Below, piece after piece: positions 45,282-55,064 of a stretch of DNA of 64,000 nucleotides. The translations under genes and the position numbers were made by a program. The stretch is from Pseudomonas viridiflava (GTDB lineage: Bacteria; Pseudomonadota; Gammaproteobacteria; Pseudomonadales; Pseudomonadaceae). The stretch is from assembly GCF_900589395.1 (NCBI RefSeq), contig NZ_UUIS01000027.1, positions 193,002-257,001 on the forward strand. The letters run 5' to 3'. The notes under the pieces were generated by a model that saw only the letters and a list, made by a program, of their open reading frames with translations, was not told the origin of the DNA and did not search any database. The stretch's first letter is position 1. Each line of letters opens with the position of its first letter.

Positions 45282-47597
45282 TCAGTCTGACCACCGTGTG
45301 CGCTTGGTGCGTTCGGGATGGCCGAGCGGGCAGTGGCCGGCAGGCGCTGGCAGGTCACTGAACAGGTCCAGTGACCTGGGCGCATCAGGCTCCAGCAGCC
45401 GATCCTGCAACATCAGGGTGGCAGGCCACAGGCTCACCGGCTCATGCTGGTTCATGCGGGTGATCATTGGCAGCAGGTGCTCCAGCGGCTGCGGCTTGCT
45501 GAACAGGTAGCCCTGGACGTAGTCACTGCCGTACTGGCTGAGAAAGTCCAGCTGCGCCGGGGTTTCCACGCCCTCGGTGACCACTTTGAGGTGCAGGGTG
45601 TGGGCCATGACGATTATCGCGTGGACGATCTCCATGTCCTGGGTTGACTTGGGGATGTCCTGGATGAACGAACGGTCGATCTTCAGCGTATCCAGCGGCA
45701 GGCGCTTGAGGTAGGCCAGGGACGAATAACCGGTGCCGAAGTCATCGATCGACAAGGACACGCCCAGGCTGCGGATATGCTTGAGCAGCCCGATGGTATT
45801 GCTGATGTTGCCCATCAGGGCGTTCTCGGTCACTTCCAGTTCCAGCCGCCCCGGCGCCACGTCGGCCTGGCGCAGCGCGTCTTCGACTTCATCACCCAGC
45901 TCTTCGCGTACCAGGTTAAGCGCCGAGCAGTTGACCGCAATGATCAGGCCCTCGAAGCCATCCAGGCGCAAGGCGCCCAGGTCCTTGCAGGCCCGGCGCA
46001 ATACCCAGTTGTCCAGCTCGGCGATCAGGCCGTTGGCTTCGGCAATGCCGATGAAGCGGTCCGGGGTCAGCAGGCCATGTTGCGGATGCTCCCAGCGCAC
46101 CAGGGCTTCGAGCTTGGCCACATGCCCGGTGCGCAGGTCGATGATGGGCTGGTAGTAGACTTGTAGCCCGGTTTCCTCGCGCAGGGCGTTGCGCAGTTCT
46201 TCTTCAAGGTGCAGTTCCAGGCTGGCCCTTGTCTTGAGGGCCGGGTTGAAGAAGTTCGCCCTGTTACGGCCATTGCCCTTGGACTGGTACAGGGCCAGGT
46301 CGGCATGCTTGAGCAGTTCGTCGCTGGTCGAGCCGTCACGGGGAAACACCGCGATGCCGATGCTGGTGGTCATTACCATGCGCCGCCCGGCGAGGGCGAT
46401 GGGCTCTTTCATCTTTTGCATGACCCGGTTGGCCAGGTGCCTGGCCTCTTCGTAATCGGGAATGCTGATCAGGATACAGAATTCGTCGCCGCCAAAACGT
46501 GCTACCACGTCCTGCACGCGGGTGGCGCTGCGGATGCGCTCGGCGATCACCTTGAGCAGTTCATCGCCGGCATCGTGTCCCAGGCTGTCGTTGATACGCT
46601 TGAAGTGGTCAATGTCCAGGAACATCACCGCCAGCTGGCCTTGCGTGGTGGCATGCTCGGCAAGCTTTTCAGCAAACAGCTGATTGAAGCCACGGCGGTT
46701 GACCAGGTTGGTCAGCGGGTCGTAATGAGCCACCTGTTGCAATGACATGCGGGCCTGATCGAGCTGGGTGAGCAGGGCGTTGACCCGCTGCAGGTCTCGC
46801 TCCTTGCCTTGCAGCTTCTTGTCGGCCATTGCGGCGCTGATGCTGCCGGCAATGATCAGCAAGGTAATGGTGGCCAGGGTCAGGCCCAGTTGCTGGCTGT
46901 TCTGGGTATTGGGCAGTTGCGGCAGATGGCCTTCGGGCAGCACCAGGTGCAGCGCATGCATGCCCACCAGGTGCATGGCGAGCAACCCGGCACCCAGCAG
47001 CGCGCTGGCGCCGTAGCGAAACAACTGGTGGAGCATGCCACGGTTCTTGCGCAGCCACCGCGGGGCAATCAGCAGCGCTGCACTGGCCAGGATCGCCACC
47101 AGGATCGACAGGGCAAACAGCGTGGGGTCGTAATACTGATGGGCATCGGAGTGCATGGCCGCCATGCCGACATAATGCATGGCGCTGATGGCCAGGCCGA
47201 TCAGGGTGGCATTGAACACAGCACTGCTGATTGTCAGGGTGTCCTGGCACAGGCTGCGGATGGCCAGGGCACCTGCAAACAGCACGATCAGCAGCGAGAA
47301 CAGGGTAATGCCCAGGTCGAAGCTGACGTTCAATGGGGCCTGGAATGCCAGCATGCTGATGAAGTGCATGGCCCAGACGCCGCCTGCCAGGCACAAGGCG
47401 CCCAGGTATTTCCACAGTCGCCGGGTGTGCCTGGCCTCGACATGAATGGCGCGGTCGGCGAGGTCTACAGTGGCAAAGCAGGCTGCACAGATAACGCCGT
47501 AGGCCAATGCCACGAGAAAAACATTGTGGCTGCAGTCAATCAGCACCTGCCCCGTGGTCGGCAATCCGACAAAAGCATTCAAACCCGGCCATTCCAT
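45282..47597 (-). CDS. mucR: MHYT-GGDEF-EAL cyclic-di-GMP enzyme, MucR type
   Basis: The 771-residue inner-membrane protein has seven predicted helices forming an MHYT sensor domain (1 to about 250) with three MH-motifs (AMHFIS, AMHYVG, AMHLVG) that may bind a metal. A GGDEF domain follows with an intact ARFGGDEF (369-373), then an EAL domain with intact KLEALVRWEHP (497-499) and DDFGTGYSS. Both c-di-GMP synthesis and breakdown are possible. P. aeruginosa MucR has the same layout and promotes alginate production. The C-terminus is about 50 residues longer than the EAL fold needs. Confidence 0.9.
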   Translation of the reverse strand: MEWPGLNAFVGLPTTGQVLIDCSHNVFLVALAYGVICAACFATVDLADRAIHVEARHTRRLWKYLGALCLAGGVWAMHFISMLAFQAPLNVSFDLGITLFSLLIVLFAGALAIRSLCQDTLTISSAVFNATLIGLAISAMHYVGMAAMHSDAHQYYDPTLFALSILVAILASAALLIAPRWLRKNRGMLHQLFRYGASALLGAGLLAMHLVGMHALHLVLPEGHLPQLPNTQNSQQLGLTLATITLLIIAGSISAAMADKKLQGKERDLQRVNALLTQLDQARMSLQQVAHYDPLTNLVNRRGFNQLFAEKLAEHATTQGQLAVMFLDIDHFKRINDSLGHDAGDELLKVIAERIRSATRVQDVVARFGGDEFCILISIPDYEEARHLANRVMQKMKEPIALAGRRMVMTTSIGIAVFPRDGSTSDELLKHADLALYQSKGNGRNRANFFNPALKTRASLELHLEEELRNALREETGLQVYYQPIIDLRTGHVAKLEALVRWEHPQHGLLTPDRFIGIAEANGLIAELDNWVLRRACKDLGALRLDGFEGLIIAVNCSALNLVREELGDEVEDALRQADVAPGRLELEVTENALMGNISNTIGLLKHIRSLGVSLSIDDFGTGYSSLAYLKRLPLDTLKIDRSFIQDIPKSTQDMEIVHAIIVMAHTLHLKVVTEGVETPAQLDFLSQYGSDYVQGYLFSKPQPLEHLLPMITRMNQHEPVSLWPATLMLQDRLLEPDAPRSLDLFSDLPAPAGHCPLGHPERTKRTRWSD

Positions 47598-47875
47598 AGC
47601 GAGCCCTATGTATTCACTGCAAGGGTCGCCAAGGGGCATCAGGCCGCTCCTGTGGCGAGTCGAGTTTCAGTATAGAGGCTGATAAAAACTCGCCAGTCTC
47701 ATCGGTGATTAATTTGCTTGCAAGTAATCTGCCGGGGCGCGCGGTGCAAGGGAGCAGGGCGGAAGGCTTTGGTAACGAATGTTTACCGGCCAGGCCCGAT
47801 CGTTTCAGCCGATCCTGGCCTAGGCTGAGTACGCAGTTGTACCGACCTGAAACCTCGCACCGCAAGGATGCCTGC

Positions 47876-49201
47876 ATGAACACGCCTCTGCCGCACGTTT
47901 CTATCCAGGCCAGCAACGCCTGGCGCGTGCTGTTTCTGTTGTTCCTGGCCAATCTGTTCAATTTTTTCGATCGCGCCATTCCCTCGATCGTCACCGAATC
48001 CATTCTCCTGGAATGGCACCTGAGCGATTTCCAGCTGGGCCTGATGGGCACCGCGTTCACCCTGGTGTACGCCATCGCCGGCCTGCCGTTGGGGCGGCTG
48101 GCCGACAATGGCTCGCGCAGGGCCATCATGGGTGGCGGTCTGGCCGTGTGGAGCGCCTTGACGGCGGTCAATGGCATGGTCAGCAGTTTCTGGGCGTTCG
48201 TGCTGGTGCGCATGGGCGTGGGCATCGGCGAAGCCAGCTATGCACCGGCGGCCAATTCATTGATCGGCGACCTGTTCCCGGCCAGGCGACGTGCCCGGGC
48301 CATGGGCATCTTCATGCTGGGCCTGCCACTGGGGCTGATGCTGGCGTTCTTTACCATCGGTGCAATGGTCAAGGCGTTCGACAGCTGGCGGGCACCGTTT
48401 TTCATTGCCGCCGTACCGGGCCTGATCCTGGCGTTGTTCATGCTGTTTATCCGTGAGCCGCAACGAGGCGCTGCCGAGGGCGTGGCCATGTCCGAGGCGA
48501 AGATTGAGCGGCCCATTCGTCGGCTGCTGGGTATTGCCACGTTCCGCTGGCTGATGCTGGCAGGGCTGGCCTATAACTTTGCCGCCTATGCCTGCAACTC
48601 GTTCATGGTGCCGATGCTGCAGCGGTATTTTCAGGTGTCATTGCAGGAGGCGGCCGTGGCCACTGGCGTGATTGTCGGTGTGACCGGTCTGTTTGGCCTG
48701 ACGCTGGGGGCGGTGGTAGCCGACAAGCTGCACGAGCGTTCAGTCACCGGGCGCTTGTGGCTGGCGGTCGTGAGCATGCTGGTGGCCACGCTGGCCACCG
48801 GTTATGCCCTGCACGCGGGGCTGGTGGCGATCACGCTGTTCGTGGCGGTGTTCAGCCTGGGCTGGCTGTTCGCCTATAACTTTTATACCTGCGTCTACCC
48901 GGCTATCCAGGATGTGGTCGAGCCGCGCTTGCGGGCCACGGCCATGGCCCTGTTCTTCGCCGGGTTATACCTGTTGGGGGGTGGCTTGGGGCCGGTAATG
49001 GTGGGGCTGTTGTCCGATCACTTTGCCCAGCAGGCCATGCTGGCGGCCGGCGCTGCGCAGATGACCGAAAGCTTCAAGGCGGTCGGCCTGCATGGCGCCC
49101 TGTACCTGATCCCGGCCGCCTTGCTGGCGACCCTGGTGTGCCTGCTGATGGCCACCCGCAGCTTCGGACGCGATGCCGAAGCGATGCAGGCCAGGATGTA
49201 G
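47876..49201 (+). CDS. MFS transporter, Spinster-like
   Basis: The 441-residue protein has twelve membrane helices. The MFS loop motif is GLPLGRLADNGSRR between helices 2 and 3, and FVLVRMGVGIGEASYAPAA is the helix-4 signature of the Spinster-like group. It is an inner-membrane carrier of an unknown solute. The ATG at 47876 has AAGGA seven bases upstream. It diverges from mucR. Confidence 0.88.
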   Translation: MNTPLPHVSIQASNAWRVLFLLFLANLFNFFDRAIPSIVTESILLEWHLSDFQLGLMGTAFTLVYAIAGLPLGRLADNGSRRAIMGGGLAVWSALTAVNGMVSSFWAFVLVRMGVGIGEASYAPAANSLIGDLFPARRRARAMGIFMLGLPLGLMLAFFTIGAMVKAFDSWRAPFFIAAVPGLILALFMLFIREPQRGAAEGVAMSEAKIERPIRRLLGIATFRWLMLAGLAYNFAAYACNSFMVPMLQRYFQVSLQEAAVATGVIVGVTGLFGLTLGAVVADKLHERSVTGRLWLAVVSMLVATLATGYALHAGLVAITLFVAVFSLGWLFAYNFYTCVYPAIQDVVEPRLRATAMALFFAGLYLLGGGLGPVMVGLLSDHFAQQAMLAAGAAQMTESFKAVGLHGALYLIPAALLATLVCLLMATRSFGRDAEAMQARM

Positions 49202-49219
49202 CAAATAACCGCTTGGCCT

Positions 49220-49385
49220 GTAGGAGCGCGCTTGCCGGAATGCCGGACCACCGCGACCGGCTGCGTTAGCAGTCGCAAATTTGTGGCGTTTCATAAATCC
49301 CGGATGGGATAACAGTCGCAAATTTGTGGCGTTTCATCAATTTTGTGGCCGCTTCGCGCCCAGTCGCGGGCAAGCGCGCTCCTAC
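49220..49385. repeat. REPIN copy 3 with an internal duplication
   Basis: It begins GTAGGAGCGCGCTTGCC and ends GCGCGCTCCTAC, in reverse orientation to copies 1 and 2. A 25-base segment, CAGTCGCAAATTTGTGGCGT plus TTCAT, occurs twice (49270-49294 and 49313-49337), so this copy is longer. It lies between the convergent MFS and rapA genes. The 286-base gap holds nothing else. Confidence 0.85.
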
Positions 49386-49487
49386 CTGGCCCCATGTTTG
49401 CTGCGCGACAGCGCACCGCCTTGGCGCGCCGCCTTGGCGCACCAAGGCGGCGGCAATCTTCTACAGGGCCGTAGCAAACGTAAGGAA

Positions 49488-52334
49488 TCAGCCGGCCACC
49501 AGCACCCGGATCGATTCCAGGCGCAGCGCGGCCTTGTCGAGCATGGCCAGGCCTTGCTCGCGCAAGCTGCGCAGTGCTTGCAGTTCACTGTCGCGCACGG
49601 TCGGGTTGACCGCTTGCAGGGCGGTCAGGCGCGCCAGTTCTTCCTCTGTGTCGGCTGCCAGGCGACGCTGGGCCTCGGCCACGCGCTCGGCATGGCGCGG
49701 GGCGATCTTGGCTTCGCCGGAGTTGATCTTCGGTGTCAGCACATCGCGCTGCGCCTGGATGAATTTATTGGCGCTGGCGCGTGGCACGCTTTCGAGCTGG
49801 TCGTTGAGGGTGTTGAACGACACCCGGCCCGACAGGTCGTTGCCGTTACCGTCCAGCAGGCAGCGCAGCGCTGCCGGTGGCAGGTAGCGGCCCAGTTGCA
49901 GGGCGCGCGGTGCGACCACTTCGCTGACGTAGATCAGCTCCAGCAGCACGGTGCCCGGCTTGAGCGCCTTGTTCTTGATCAGCGCCACGGCGGTGTTGCC
50001 CATCGAGCCGGACAGCACCAGGTCCATGCCGCCCTGCACCATGGGGTGTTCCCAGGTGATGAACTGCATGTCTTCGCGGCTCAGCGCCTGGTTGCGGTCG
50101 TAGGTAATGGTCACGCCTTCGTCGTCGCCGAGCGGGAAGCTGGCATCAAGCATCTTTTCGCTGGGCTTGAGGATCAGGGCATTTTCCGAATGGTCTTCGC
50201 TGTCGATGCCAAAGGCGTTGAACAGCGTTTCCATGTAGATCGGCAGAGAGAACTGGTCGTCCTGCTCGAGGATCGCCTCGACCAGTGCCTCGCCTTCGCC
50301 GGCACCACCGGAATTGAGCTCCAGCAAGCGGTCGCGACCGGTGTGCAGCTCACCTTCGAGGCGCTCGCGCTCGGCGCGGGCCTCGTCGATCAGGGCCTGC
50401 CACTGGTCATCGTCACCGCCTTCGAGCAGCGGCAGCAGGCGCGGGCCGAACTGATGCTGCATGGCGTTGCCGGTCGGGCAGGTGTTGAGGAAAGCATTGA
50501 GCGCTTCGTGGTACCACTGGAACAGCCTGGCCTGCGGGCTGGTTTCCAGGTAAGGCACGTGCAGCTCGATAATGTGCTTCTGGCCGATGCGGTCCAGACG
50601 GCCGATGCGCTGTTCCAGCAGGTCGGGGTGCGCGGGCAGGTCGAACAGCACCAGGTGATGGGCGAACTGGAAGTTGCGGCCTTCGCTGCCGATTTCCGAG
50701 CAGATCAGCACCTGGGCACCGAACTCTTCATCGGCGAAGTAGGCGGCGGCGCGGTCGCGCTCCAGGATGTTCATGCCTTCATGGAACACAGTGGCCGGGA
50801 TGCCGGAGCGCACGCGCAGGGCGTCTTCCAGGTCCATGGCGGTCTCGGCATGGGCGCAGATCACCAGCACCTTGACACGCTTGAGCATCTTGAGCGTGTC
50901 GATCAGCCACTCCACCCGTGGGTCGAAGCGCCACCAGCGTTGCTCATCGCCCGTTTCGGCCTGGGCCTGGAAACTGACTTCCGGGTACAGGTCGGCATGC
51001 TCGCCCAGCGGCAGCTCCATGTACTCGTCCGGGTTGGGCAGCGGATAGGCATGCAGCTGGCGTTGCGGAAAACCCTGCACGGCGGCACGGGTGTTGCGAA
51101 ACAGCACGCGGCCGGTGCCGTGACGGTCGAGCAGTTCGCGGACCAGCCGCGCCTTGGCTTCGTCGTCGCCGGCATTGACGGCCTTGATCAGGGTTTCGCC
51201 TTCATCGCCCAGGAAACCGACGATGGTGGCAGTGGCCTCGGCCGAGAGCTTGCCCTGGTCGAGCAGTTGCTGGACGGCCTCGGCCACCGGGCGGTAATGC
51301 TCGCTCTCGGCGCGGAAGGCGGCCAGGTCGTGGAAACGGTTGGGGTCAAGCAGGCGCAGGCGGGCGAAGTGGCTGTCCTGGCCCAATTGTTCCGGGGTCG
51401 CGGTCAGCAGCAGCACGCCGGGGATGACCTCGGCCAGTTGTTCGACCAGCGAATATTCGGTGCTGGCCTTGTCTTCATGCCAGACCAGGTGGTGAGCCTC
51501 GTCGACCACCATCAGGTCCCAGCCTGCGGCAAACAGCGCATCCTGGGCCTTTTCGTCTTCGACCAGCCATTCCAGCGCCACCAGTGCCAGTTGGGTGTCT
51601 TCGAACGGATTGCTGGCATCGCTTTCGATGAAGCGCTCGCTGTCGAACAGGGCAACCTGCAGGTTGAAGCGGCGGCGCATTTCCACCAGCCACTGGTGCT
51701 GGAGGTTTTCCGGTACCAGGATCAGCACGCGATTGGCGCGGCCCGACAGCAGCTGGCGATGGATCACCAGGCCCGCTTCGATGGTCTTGCCCAGACCCAC
51801 TTCGTCGGCCAGCAAGACCCGCGGCGCAATACGGTCGGCCACTTCACGGGCGATGTGCAACTGGTGGGCGATCGGCTGCGCACGCACGCCGCCCAGGCCC
51901 CACAGCGACGACTGCAACTGGCGGCTGGTATGTTCCAGGGTGTGGTAGCGCAGCGAGAACCAGGACAGCGGGTCGATCTGGCCGGCAAACAGGCGGTCGG
52001 TGGCCAGGCGGAACTGGATGAAGTTCGACAGCTGGGTTTCCGGCAGGGTGACCAGCTCGTTCTGGCTGTTGAAACCGTGGTAGACCAGCAGGCCGTCGAC
52101 GTCCTCGACCTCGCGCACGGTCAGCTTCCAGTTGTCGAAATGGGTGATCAGGTCACCTGGAGAAAAGCGCACGCGGGTCAATGGCGCGTTGCGCAGGGCG
52201 TACTGACGGGTGTCGCCAGTGGCCGGATAGAGCACGGTCAACAAGCGGCCGTCCTGTGCCAGAACGGTGCCTAATCCCAGCTCGGCTTCGCTGTCGCTGA
52301 TCCAGCGTTGCCCCGGTTGATACTGCTGCGCCAT
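49488..52334 (-). CDS. rapA: RNA polymerase-associated protein RapA
   Basis: The 948-residue Swi2/Snf2-type ATPase has the RapA N-terminal Tudor-like region (1-110), Walker A in [15 protein letters not shown] (177-184), a DEAH box (278-281) and the helicase motif VI near [11 protein letters not shown]. It helps RNA polymerase recycle after termination under salt stress. The start [20 protein letters not shown] is the family standard. The terminator side meets the REPIN. Confidence 0.95.
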   Translation of the reverse strand: MAQQYQPGQRWISDSEAELGLGTVLAQDGRLLTVLYPATGDTRQYALRNAPLTRVRFSPGDLITHFDNWKLTVREVEDVDGLLVYHGFNSQNELVTLPETQLSNFIQFRLATDRLFAGQIDPLSWFSLRYHTLEHTSRQLQSSLWGLGGVRAQPIAHQLHIAREVADRIAPRVLLADEVGLGKTIEAGLVIHRQLLSGRANRVLILVPENLQHQWLVEMRRRFNLQVALFDSERFIESDASNPFEDTQLALVALEWLVEDEKAQDALFAAGWDLMVVDEAHHLVWHEDKASTEYSLVEQLAEVIPGVLLLTATPEQLGQDSHFARLRLLDPNRFHDLAAFRAESEHYRPVAEAVQQLLDQGKLSAEATATIVGFLGDEGETLIKAVNAGDDEAKARLVRELLDRHGTGRVLFRNTRAAVQGFPQRQLHAYPLPNPDEYMELPLGEHADLYPEVSFQAQAETGDEQRWWRFDPRVEWLIDTLKMLKRVKVLVICAHAETAMDLEDALRVRSGIPATVFHEGMNILERDRAAAYFADEEFGAQVLICSEIGSEGRNFQFAHHLVLFDLPAHPDLLEQRIGRLDRIGQKHIIELHVPYLETSPQARLFQWYHEALNAFLNTCPTGNAMQHQFGPRLLPLLEGGDDDQWQALIDEARAERERLEGELHTGRDRLLELNSGGAGEGEALVEAILEQDDQFSLPIYMETLFNAFGIDSEDHSENALILKPSEKMLDASFPLGDDEGVTITYDRNQALSREDMQFITWEHPMVQGGMDLVLSGSMGNTAVALIKNKALKPGTVLLELIYVSEVVAPRALQLGRYLPPAALRCLLDGNGNDLSGRVSFNTLNDQLESVPRASANKFIQAQRDVLTPKINSGEAKIAPRHAERVAEAQRRLAADTEEELARLTALQAVNPTVRDSELQALRSLREQGLAMLDKAALRLESIRVLVAG

Positions 52335-52560
52335 GCTGCCTGTCTCCGCGATGAAAAAGCGGGCTATGGTAACGGAACCTGCTGCCCAAGACCAAAGGCG
52401 ACATGAAAAAACACCAGGTTTTCACGTGTGCGGGCGTCATCTTGCCGGCCAAGGGCACTAATGGCCCAAAACGCAGTCAGAAGTTTCTGACGCCAGGGCT
52501 CAAGGATGTCCTCAAGTTGACCAATTGACCGCCGAAAGCCTGATAACAGGAGAACCTATC

Positions 52561-52905
52561 ATGTTGCAACCGACACTTCCTCTGAGTGTAGTCCCTGTGA
52601 CTTCGCAACTGGACCCGGCCAAACGCCTGCCGGATGTCCCGCCTGTTGCGCCGGTGCAACCGAGTTCCAGCGAAACCACCGTTGACCTGCGCTACGAAGA
52701 TGCCGAGCGTGCGGCCTTGCTGCTGCGCGAGGAGCAGGAGCGTCAACAGCGCCAGCAACGCGGTGATGCGCCGCCCGAGCACGATCATGACATCGACCTG
52801 CTGGTCGTTCCTGGCGACTCGCTCAATGCCGACAACACCGTGCCGGTGGTACCGCTGATCGACAATGAGCCCCGCCAGGGCTTGTGGGTGGACGTCGAGG
52901 TCTGA
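52561..52905 (+). CDS. hypothetical small protein, Pro/Arg-rich, next to rapA
   Basis: The 114-residue protein has no signal peptide or membrane helix. It has a Pro-rich N-terminus, a helix with EDAERAALLLREEQERQQRQ that may form a coiled coil, and an acidic C-terminus (PRQGLWVDVEV). The ATG at 52561 follows AGGAG. It is divergent from rapA. Similar short frames are known at this place in Pseudomonas, but no function is established. Confidence 0.7.
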   Translation: MLQPTLPLSVVPVTSQLDPAKRLPDVPPVAPVQPSSSETTVDLRYEDAERAALLLREEQERQQRQQRGDAPPEHDHDIDLLVVPGDSLNADNTVPVVPLIDNEPRQGLWVDVEV

Positions 52906-52968
52906 TACATCTGGCCGCATCGATGCGATGACGCATCATCCAGAGCCCTGTTGTCAGAGAACCGCATC

Positions 52969-53124
52969 ATGAGCGATGAAGCCCAACTGATCGATTTCAG
53001 CGCCGAGCGCGCCAAGCGTATCCATGATGTCAACGACAAGCGCCTCAACGAGATGCGCAAGGCCTTCGAGCAGGTCATGCCCCTGAGTGGCAAGAAAAAG
53101 TCGAAGAAGCCGAAAAAACGCTGA
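52969..53124 (+). CDS. small Lys-rich-tailed hypothetical protein
   Basis: The 51-residue protein reads SDEAQLIDFSAERAKRIHDV, then an amphipathic helix, and ends with a very basic SGKKKSKKPKKR. A purine-rich CAGAGAACC lies before the ATG. The mix of helix and Lys tail suggests nucleic-acid or membrane binding, but this is inference. It lies 63 bases after the 114-residue gene. Confidence 0.65.
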   Translation: MSDEAQLIDFSAERAKRIHDVNDKRLNEMRKAFEQVMPLSGKKKSKKPKKR

Positions 53125-53213
53125 TCCCCCTCTTTTGTCATCCGGTGCCCGTTTTTGCGGGCGCCGGGCATACCCGCCTTCTGCGCCAAGCCTTTCGCCA
53201 ACCTGACCGATCA

Positions 53214-53227
53214 CTGATCCAGGTCAA
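53214..53227 (+). promoter_or_regulatory. Anr/FNR box of the CcoM-like gene
   Basis: CTGATCCAGGTCAA matches the Anr consensus TTGAT-N4-GTCAA in 9 of 10 conserved positions. A class II promoter with the box centred at -41.5 would place the transcription start near 53262, and TAATCT at 53250-53255 is a possible -10 element for that start. It should switch the gene on at low oxygen. Confidence 0.6.
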
Positions 53228-53293
53228 TACCTGCCCGTGCCCTCCTGATTAATCTTGCTCCATCGAACAGCAACACACCGGAGGAAGGCCACC

Positions 53294-53407
53294 ATGTTCC
53301 TGGAAAATTCGGACACCGTCGTTACCGTAGGCTACGTCACCCTGACCATGCTGGCCTTGTTCTTCACCGGGATGGGGCTGTTCATCTGGAAAGACTCGCG
53401 GTCCTGA
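53294..53407 (+). CDS. ccoM: CcoM-like cbb3-type cytochrome oxidase small subunit
   Basis: The 37-residue protein is one membrane helix: a short polar start (FLENSD), VTVGYVTLTMLALFFTGMG and the end GLFIWKDSRS. This plan, with a G-x-FIWKD end, fits CcoM, the small helix subunit found with the cbb3 oxidase of P. stutzeri. GGAGG lies before the ATG. The gene has its own Anr box upstream and its own terminator, as expected for a low-oxygen oxidase part made away from the ccoNOQP operon. The call rests on recognition of a very short sequence. Confidence 0.65.
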   Translation: MFLENSDTVVTVGYVTLTMLALFFTGMGLFIWKDSRS

Positions 53408-53445
53408 CAGGCGACGCTTTTCACAACGAGCACGCAAGGCATTTA

Positions 53446-53471
53446 GGGCGACTTCGGTTGCCCATTTTTTT
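53446..53471 (+). terminator. intrinsic terminator of the CcoM-like gene
   Basis: GGGCGAC pairs with GTTGCCC around a TTCG tetraloop and is followed by ATTTTTTT. It lies 38 bases after the stop codon. Confidence 0.8.
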
Positions 53472-53612
53472 GTCTGGGTTTTTTGGGGTGGCAGGCGCCT
53501 TCACTGGCTTTGGCGATCTTCGAGAGAGGGTTGGAACCTCTATTGCAGACCGACACGACCAGCAGGACCAACCCTCATCAACACGGCAGTCCTGCAACGG
53601 CCTGCCTGACTA

Positions 53613-54083
53613 TCAACCGAAAGAAATGTCCGGCAACACCGTCAGCTCAACGGTCTGCAGCTTGCGGGGTGCCAGGATCTCGGCTTCGCCGTCCACCACC
53701 AGCTCTTCGTTCTGGTTGAACACTCGGGTGGCGATGCGCACGCGGAACTTGGGCAGCTTTTCCAGGATTTCCAGGCGCACGGTCAGGGTGTCGCCCAGCT
53801 TTACCGGTTTCTGGAAGCTCATGGTCTGGCCGATATAGATGGTGCCCGGCCCAGGCAGCTCGCAGGCCACGGCTGCACTGATCAGGGCGCCGCTGAACAT
53901 GCCGTGGGCGATGCGCTCCTTGAACATGGTCCTGGCGGCATATTCGGCGTCCAGGTGCACCGGGTTATGGTCACCGGACATGGCGGCGAACAGCTGGATA
54001 TCGCGTTCTTCGACGGTCTTGCTGTAGCTGGCGGTCTGGCCGACTTCAAGGGCTTCGTAGGGCGTGTTGGTGACCTGGGTCAT
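53613..54083 (-). CDS. MaoC family (R)-enoyl-CoA hydratase, PhaJ-like
   Basis: The 156-residue protein is a single hot-dog domain. The hydratase 2 catalytic pair is D38 and H43 in SGDHNPVHLD, and the later block RIAHGMFSGALISA is typical. Such enzymes turn trans-2-enoyl-CoA into (R)-3-hydroxyacyl-CoA, linking beta-oxidation to polyhydroxyalkanoate. It sits beside a hydrolase and fadD, a lipid setting. Length and spacing recall PhaJ4, but the subtype is inferred. Confidence 0.87.
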   Translation of the reverse strand: MTQVTNTPYEALEVGQTASYSKTVEERDIQLFAAMSGDHNPVHLDAEYAARTMFKERIAHGMFSGALISAAVACELPGPGTIYIGQTMSFQKPVKLGDTLTVRLEILEKLPKFRVRIATRVFNQNEELVVDGEAEILAPRKLQTVELTVLPDISFG

Positions 54084-54119
54084 TCGTTTATCCTGACTAT
54101 TAAAGAGAAGGCCGATACG

Positions 54120-55064
54120 TCATTCGGCTCTGGGCGGTCGTGGTTGCTCGATGGCCCATTGCAGCCAGTCGATCACGTCACGCATGACCTCATCACGGTT
54201 GGTCTCGTTGAACAGCTCATGGCGGGCATCGGGGTAGAGTTTAAGCTTTAATGCCTGGTGTCCCACCCCGGTCAAAACATGGGCCAGTCGTTTCAGACGC
54301 TTGCCGTGGCTGACCGGATCACATTCGCCGCCGATAATCAGCAACGGCAGGCGTGTGTCGATCTGAGCCAGGCTCGAAGGCTTGCTGATTTTCGTCAGCC
54401 CCCACAGCAGGTCGAGCCACAGCTGATTGGTACAGCGAAAGCCACACAGCGGGTCTTGCCGGTAGGCATCAACCTCTTGCGGGTCACGGCTGAGCCAGTC
54501 GAATCGGGTGCGAGCCGGCTTGAATGAGTGGTTGAAGGTGCCAAACGACAGTGCGTCGATCAAGGCGCTGCGGCCCCGCGGGCCCTGGCGCACCCGCTCC
54601 AGGCGCGCAATCAGGCGCGCGCTGCGGTACAGCGACGCCGGCTGGTAGTTCGAGCCACTGAGAATGGCGCCTTGCACACTGGCGCTGTGGTGCATCAGCC
54701 ACGCCTGGGCAATGTAGCTGCCCATGCTGTGCCCGAGCAGAAACAGCGGCCGCTGCGGGTGCAGTTCGTCGAGTGTCCGGGCCATCAGCGCCAGGTCGCC
54801 CAGCACCTTGCTCCAGCCGTCCTTGTCGGCGTAATGACCCAGCGTGCCTTGTGCGGCGGTCTTGCCATGGCCGCGCTGATCATGGGCGTACAAGGCGATG
54901 CCAATCGCGTTCAGGGCCGTGCCCAGGCGTGCATATCGGCCGCCGTGCTCGGCCATGCCGTGCGACAGCATCACCACGGCGCGTACCTCGCACGCCGGCA
55001 CCCAGGCGTTGACGAACAAGCGGCAGTGATCTGTGGCGTCGAGCCAGAAAGTCTGTTGAGTCAT
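54120..55064 (-). CDS. alpha/beta hydrolase, monoacylglycerol lipase/lysophospholipase-like
   Basis: The 314-residue protein has an alpha/beta-hydrolase core: HGMAEHGGRYARL (oxyanion loop), nucleophile S113 in GHSMG, and a catalytic Asp/His pair in the C-terminal GGECDPVSHG and DARHELFNE. It resembles bacterial monoglyceride lipases and PldB-type lysophospholipases. No signal peptide is seen. The ATG at 55064 is the family start. It sits downstream of the divergent fadD promoter and before the MaoC gene, in the same direction. Confidence 0.88.
   Translation of the reverse strand: MTQQTFWLDATDHCRLFVNAWVPACEVRAVVMLSHGMAEHGGRYARLGTALNAIGIALYAHDQRGHGKTAAQGTLGHYADKDGWSKVLGDLALMARTLDELHPQRPLFLLGHSMGSYIAQAWLMHHSASVQGAILSGSNYQPASLYRSARLIARLERVRQGPRGRSALIDALSFGTFNHSFKPARTRFDWLSRDPQEVDAYRQDPLCGFRCTNQLWLDLLWGLTKISKPSSLAQIDTRLPLLIIGGECDPVSHGKRLKRLAHVLTGVGHQALKLKLYPDARHELFNETNRDEVMRDVIDWLQWAIEQPRPPRAE

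Noticed and set aside
49281..52274. A 997-codon open frame antisense to rapA
   Set aside because: It lies wholly opposite rapA, a clear Swi2/Snf2 ATPase. Its product is low-complexity (Gln/Ala/Val-rich) with no domain, as expected in high-GC DNA.
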